Part shown: positions 60,305-64,000 of the stretch, one piece after another
How positions within the stretch are numbered: the stretch's first letter is position 1
Layout of the letters: the number at the start of each line of letters is the position of its first letter
NCBI GenBank assembly: GCA_025666215.1
Contig: CP102593.1
Span: 3,547,001 to 3,611,000, forward strand
DNA from: Xanthomonas campestris pv. phormiicola
Lineage (GTDB): Bacteria > Pseudomonadota > Gammaproteobacteria > Xanthomonadales > Xanthomonadaceae
DNA: 64,000 nt
Reading direction: 5' to 3'
Position numbers and translations under genes: made by a program
Notes under the pieces: generated by a model
The model's input: only the letters and a program-made list of their open reading frames with translations
The model's database searches: none
Told to the model about the DNA's origin: nothing

Positions 60305-63300
60305 CTACATGTTGCGCCGGTACTCGCCGCCCACCTCGTACAGGGCATGGCTGATCTGGCCCAGGCTGTGGGTCTTCACCGCCTCCATCAGCGCGGCGAA
60401 GACGTTGCGGCGCTCGCGTGCGCTGCGTTGCAGGTAGCCCAGGCCAGGGCCTTCGCGCTGCGACACCAGAGCGCTCGCCGGCACCGATGCCGCGTCCAGG
60501 TCCGCGGCGGCCGGCGCGATGCCATTGCGGCGCTGCTGCCAGTCGCGCACGTTGGCGATCTGCTGGCCCTTCTCCTCCTCGGTGGAACGGATCAGCTCGA
60601 TCTGGGTCGCGGTCTCGCCGGCGTGCTGCTTGGGCAGGAAGGTGTTGACCCCGACCAGCGGCAGGCTGCCGTCGTGCTTCTTGTGCTCGTAGTACAGGCT
60701 TTCTTCCTGGATCTTGCCGCGCTGGTACATGGTGTCCATCGCGCCGAGCACGCCGCCGCGCTCGCTGATCGCCTCGAATTCCTTGTACACCGCCTCTTCC
60801 ACCAGGTCGGTGAGCTGCTCGACGATGAAGCTGCCCTGCCAGGGGTTCTCGCAGAAGTTCAGCCCCAGCTCCTTGTTGATGATCATCTGGATCGCCACCG
60901 CGCGGCGCACGCTCTCCTCGGTGGGCGTGGTGATCGCCTCGTCGTAGGCGTTGGTGTGCAGGCTGTTGCAGTTGTCGAACAGCGCGTACAGCGCCTGCAG
61001 CGTGGTGCGGATGTCGTTGAACTGGATCTCCTGCGCATGCAGCGAGCGGCCGGAGGTCTGGATGTGGTACTTCATCATCTGGCTGCGCTCGTTGCCGCCG
61101 TAGCGCTCGCGCATCGCCCGCGCCCAGATGCGCCGCGCCACGCGGCCGATCACGGTGTACTCCGGATCCATGCCGTTGCTGAAGAAGAAGCTCAGGTTGG
61201 GCGCGAAATCGTCGATGCGCATGCCGCGCGCCAGGTAGTACTCGACGATGGTGAAGCCGTTGCTCAGGGTGAAGGCGAGCTGGCTGATCGGGTTCGCGCC
61301 GGCCTCGGCGATGTGGTAGCCGGAGATCGACACCGAATAAAAGTTGCGCACCTTCTGTTCGACGAAATACTGCTGGATGTCGCCCATCATGCGCAGCGCG
61401 AACTCGGTGCTGAAGATGCAGGTGTTCTGCGCCTGGTCCTCCTTGAGGATGTCGGCCTGCACCGTGCCGCGCACGCTGGACAGGGTCTGCGCCTTGATCT
61501 GCGCATAGGTCTGCGCGTCGACCAGCTGATCGCCACTGACCCCGAGCAGGGCCAGGCCCAGGCCGTCGTTGGTGGGCGGCAATTCGCCGTGATAGCGCGG
61601 CCGCGGCCGGTCCTCGAACAATTGCGCCAGGGTCCGTTCGGCCTGCGCCCAGCGCTGCGCATCGGCCTTGAGGTACTTCTCCACCTGCTGGTCGATGGCG
61701 GTGTTCATGAACATCGCCAGGATCATCGGCGCCGGGCCGTTGATGGTCATCGACACGCTGGTCGTCGGCGCGCACAGGTCGAAGCCGGAATACAGCTTCT
61801 TCATGTCGTCCAGGGTGGGAACATTGACCCCGGAATTGCCGATCTTGCCGTAGATGTCCGGACGCGGCGCCGGATCCTCGCCGTACAGGGTGACGCTGTC
61901 GAAGGCGGTGGACAGGCGCGCGGCCGGCTGGCCCACGCTCAGGTAGTGGAAGCGGCGATTGGTGCGCTCCGGCGTGCCCTCGCCGGCGAACATGCGGATC
62001 GGGTCCTCGCCGGCGCGGCGGTACGGATACACGCCGCCGGTGTAGGGATAGCTGCCGGGCAGGTTCTCCTTGCCGAGGAAGGTCAGCAGTTCGCCCCAGT
62101 TCCTGTAGCGCGGCGCGGCGATCTTCGGGATCGGCTGGTGGCTCAGCGACTGGCGGTAGTTCTCCACGCGGATCGCCTTGCCGCGCACTTCGTACTCGGT
62201 GACCGGGTCGGTGATCGACTTCAGCCGCTGCGGCCACTCGCGCAGCAGCTTCAGCGACGCGCTGGACAGCGCCTGCAGCGCGTCGTTGTAGCGCTGGCGC
62301 AACAGCAGCAAGGTCGCATCGACCGCGGCACCGGCCATGGCGGGCGCATCAGCGCTGCGCGCGGGTGGCTGCAGTTCCTCGACTGCGTAAAGGTCCAACT
62401 GCTTCGGCAACTGCGGGTCCTGCAGTTCGTGCAGCGATTGCCAGAACGATTGCGCGCGATCCGCGGCCTCGGCCTGACGTTCGACCCCGGCGTTGAGCGC
62501 GCGACCCTGTTCGGCGATCTCGGCCAGATAACGCACCCGTGCGCCGGGGATCAGCACGGTGGCGCGCGGCTCCTTCAGCGTGGTGTCCAGTTGCGGCAGG
62601 AAATCGCACTGCGGCAACGGCGCGGCATGGCGGGGCGCGTCGGCCGTTGCGGCTCCGGCGGTGGGCGCATCGAGACCCAGCTTCGCGCGCAGCAGCCGGC
62701 ACAGGTTGACGAACATCCAGCTGATGCCGGGATCGTTGAACTGGCTGGCGATGGTCGGATACACCGGCACCGCCGCGTCCTCCATCTGGAAGGCGCCGCG
62801 GTTGCGCCGCCACTGCTTGCGCACGTCGCGCAGCGCGTCCTCGGCGCCGCGCCGGTCGTACTTGTTCAGCACCACCAGCTCGGCGAAATCGAGCATGTCG
62901 ATCTTCTCCAGCTGGCTCGGCGCGCCGTAGTCGCTGGTCATCACGTACACCGGGAAATCGACCAGATCCACGATCTCCGAATCGCTCTGGCCGATGCCGG
63001 CGGTCTCCACGATCACCAGGTCGTAGCCGATGCCTTTCAGGAACGCGATGCAGTCCTTCAGCACGCGGTTGGTGGCCGCATGCTGGCGGCGCGTGGCCAT
63101 CGAGCGCATGTACACGCGCGGGCTGCGCAGGGCGTTCATGCGGATGCGGTCGCCGAGCAGCGCGCCGCCAGTGCGGCGCCGGCTCGGATCCACCGACACC
63201 ACCGCGATGCGCATCTGCGGGAAGCCGGCCAGGAAGCGGTTGAGCAATTCGTCGGTGACCGAGGACTTGCCGGCGCCGCCAGTGCCGGTCAGGCCGAGCA

Positions 63301-63976
63301 CCGGCGCTGTGCGCCGTGTGCGGGACTCGAGACTGGGGACTCGGGACTCGGAGGTGCCTGGCAGGCCGGACTGCCACTGCTTGCGCAGCAGGGCCAGCTC
63401 GGACTCGCAGAACGCGCCATCCTCGAGCGCCGACAGCACCCTGCCGATGCCGATCTCGTCGTCGATGTGCGGCATGCGCACACCGGCTTGTTCCGGGTCC
63501 CGAGTCCCCAGTCCCGAGTCCCGCCCGCGCGAAGCGCGCACCACCACGTCCTCGATCATCTCCACCAGGCCCATCTTCATGCCGTCGTTGGGGTGGTAGA
63601 TGCGCTCCACGCCGTAGCCCTGCAGCTCGGCGATCTCCTCCGGGGTGATGGTGCCGCCGCCGCCGCCGAACACCCGCACATGGCCGGCGCCGCGTTCGCG
63701 CAGCATGTCCACCATGTACTTGAAATACTCGACGTGCCCGCCCTGGTAGGACGACAGCGCGATCGCATCGGCGTCCTCCTGCAACGCCGCGCGCACCACG
63801 TCCTCGACGCTGCGGTTGTGGCCGAGATGGATCACCTCCGCGCCCTGCGCCTGGATCAGCCGGCGCATGATGTTGATCGCCGCATCGTGGCCGTCGAACA
63901 GGCTGGCAGCGGTGACGAAGCGCAGCGGGCTGGTGTCGGCTTGCGGCAGCGTGACGCGGGAGGCGGGAATGCTCAT
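60305..63976 (-). CDS. icmF: Fused isobutyryl-CoA mutase IcmF with inserted repeats
   Basis: A 1223-residue adenosylcobalamin-dependent mutase fused to its own G-protein chaperone. Domain order: B12-binding (axial His30 in DGHDAA), linker, MeaI-type GTPase (P-loop GGAGKSS with Lys237), linker, catalytic TIM barrel. Phe663 (IRMFAGEG) and Gln850 (QAQNTC) replace the Tyr/Arg of methylmalonyl-CoA mutase, matching the isobutyryl/n-butyryl-CoA pair of IcmF. It interconverts n-butyryl-CoA and isobutyryl-CoA in branched-chain or short-chain acid metabolism. The linker before the GTPase carries two in-frame heptamer arms (residues about 150-161 and 209-219). Confidence 0.93.
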   Translation of the reverse strand: MSIPASRVTLPQADTSPLRFVTAASLFDGHDAAINIMRRLIQAQGAEVIHLGHNRSVEDVVRAALQEDADAIALSSYQGGHVEYFKYMVDMLRERGAGHVRVFGGGGGTITPEEIAELQGYGVERIYHPNDGMKMGLVEMIEDVVVRASRGRDSGLGTRDPEQAGVRMPHIDDEIGIGRVLSALEDGAFCESELALLRKQWQSGLPGTSESRVPSLESRTRRTAPVLGLTGTGGAGKSSVTDELLNRFLAGFPQMRIAVVSVDPSRRRTGGALLGDRIRMNALRSPRVYMRSMATRRQHAATNRVLKDCIAFLKGIGYDLVIVETAGIGQSDSEIVDLVDFPVYVMTSDYGAPSQLEKIDMLDFAELVVLNKYDRRGAEDALRDVRKQWRRNRGAFQMEDAAVPVYPTIASQFNDPGISWMFVNLCRLLRAKLGLDAPTAGAATADAPRHAAPLPQCDFLPQLDTTLKEPRATVLIPGARVRYLAEIAEQGRALNAGVERQAEAADRAQSFWQSLHELQDPQLPKQLDLYAVEELQPPARSADAPAMAGAAVDATLLLLRQRYNDALQALSSASLKLLREWPQRLKSITDPVTEYEVRGKAIRVENYRQSLSHQPIPKIAAPRYRNWGELLTFLGKENLPGSYPYTGGVYPYRRAGEDPIRMFAGEGTPERTNRRFHYLSVGQPAARLSTAFDSVTLYGEDPAPRPDIYGKIGNSGVNVPTLDDMKKLYSGFDLCAPTTSVSMTINGPAPMILAMFMNTAIDQQVEKYLKADAQRWAQAERTLAQLFEDRPRPRYHGELPPTNDGLGLALLGVSGDQLVDAQTYAQIKAQTLSSVRGTVQADILKEDQAQNTCIFSTEFALRMMGDIQQYFVEQKVRNFYSVSISGYHIAEAGANPISQLAFTLSNGFTIVEYYLARGMRIDDFAPNLSFFFSNGMDPEYTVIGRVARRIWARAMRERYGGNERSQMMKYHIQTSGRSLHAQEIQFNDIRTTLQALYALFDNCNSLHTNAYDEAITTPTEESVRRAVAIQMIINKELGLNFCENPWQGSFIVEQLTDLVEEAVYKEFEAISERGGVLGAMDTMYQRGKIQEESLYYEHKKHDGSLPLVGVNTFLPKQHAGETATQIELIRSTEEEKGQQIANVRDWQQRRNGIAPAAADLDAASVPASALVSQREGPGLGYLQRSARERRNVFAALMEAVKTHSLGQISHALYEVGGEYRRNM
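63321..63525. repeat. Inverted heptamer array pair inside icmF
   Basis: Arms at about 63321-63353 (GGGACTCGAGACTGGGGACT and more) and 63494-63525 (GGGTCCCGAGTCCCCAGTCC and more) are in opposite orientation and both are in frame in the icmF gene. They translate to RDSGLGTRDP and SESRVPSLESR on the two sides of a native helical segment. Same family as the intergenic pairs. Confidence 0.85.
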
Positions 63977-64000
63977 CGTGGCGGCGATCGGGAAGACGAA

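Noticed and set aside
1..64000. tRNA, rRNA, insertion sequence or replication origin
   Set aside because: No T-loop consensus in cloverleaf context, no transposase-like protein, and no cluster of DnaA boxes was seen on either strand by eye; tRNAscan-type searches would be decisive.

Overview
The window is bacterial chromosome of very high GC content with dense, short-spaced genes, many joined by ATGA or GTGA overlaps. Gene content (MprF with an AcvB/VirJ-type protein, a fused IcmF mutase, an ECF sigma factor/anti-sigma pair beside a fatty-acid modification cluster, a membrane-anchored HDOD protein, an EAL-only protein, a secreted PQQ-propeller protein and a lysyl-endopeptidase-like protease) and the G-rich GGGAMTY-type tandem heptamers between genes point to Xanthomonadaceae, most likely Xanthomonas. 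The species cannot be set from the sequence alone. No rRNA, tRNA, CRISPR array, insertion sequence or prophage was recognised.

Layout. 1-7 kb: DUF885 protein (partial), homocysteine S-methyltransferase, two VOC proteins, a secreted DUF2147 protein, metG, a HAD hydrolase and an orphan soluble RnfB-like ferredoxin. 7-10 kb: a secreted hypothetical, a DUF4345 membrane protein, and an ECF sigma factor overlapping its anti-sigma factor. 10-17.5 kb: a seven-gene lipid operon (desaturase, FAD oxidoreductase, DUF1365, CFA-like methyltransferase, DUF2878, DUF1295, second CFA-like methyltransferase), almost all joined by 4-nt overlaps. 17.6-25.6 kb: ridA and a DUF998 membrane protein, mprF facing an acvB-like gene, then a minus-strand run with thpR and a DUF2383 protein. 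26-33.6 kb: a chemoreceptor behind a possible sigma-28 promoter, a transglutaminase/TPR protein, an MFS carrier, an Old Yellow Enzyme and a LysR regulator. 33.6-43.4 kb: a family VIII esterase and MFS pair divergent from that LysR gene, PhnA, CDF transporter, SlyD-like isomerase, Hsp70-like protein, methyltransferase/YkgJ/small-protein operon, EAL protein, MscS channel, DUF2789 and a DksA-type zinc finger. 43.5-51.2 kb: divergent LysR/SDR pair, DUF2058, YgjP-type metalloprotease, pseudouridine synthase, degenerate S41 peptidase, SGNH esterase and a sensor kinase. 51.9-64 kb: PQQ-propeller protein, secreted serine protease, a 50-residue protein starting at TTG, GH108 muramidase, flavin-binding stress protein, hypothetical TPR-like protein, HDOD protein, DUF4440 protein and icmF.

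The most unusual feature is a repeat family. Arrays of a 7-bp G-rich unit occur at seven loci, nearly always as an inverted pair about 30-170 bp apart. Four pairs lie between genes. One pair has an arm inside the 3' end of a LysR gene, one pair lies wholly and in frame inside icmF on both sides of the linker between the B12 and GTPase domains, and a single arm lies in frame in the linker of metG. Between the convergent mprF and acvB genes the pair is a perfect 39-bp inverted repeat that includes both stop codons and encloses a second, 25-bp perfect hairpin.

Functional themes are membrane lipid remodelling (lipid operon, MprF/AcvB), secreted enzymes, signalling (chemoreceptor, sensor kinase, EAL, HDOD) and acyl-CoA isomerisation by IcmF. 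Positions and motifs are read from the sequence; all functions are inferred from family knowledge.
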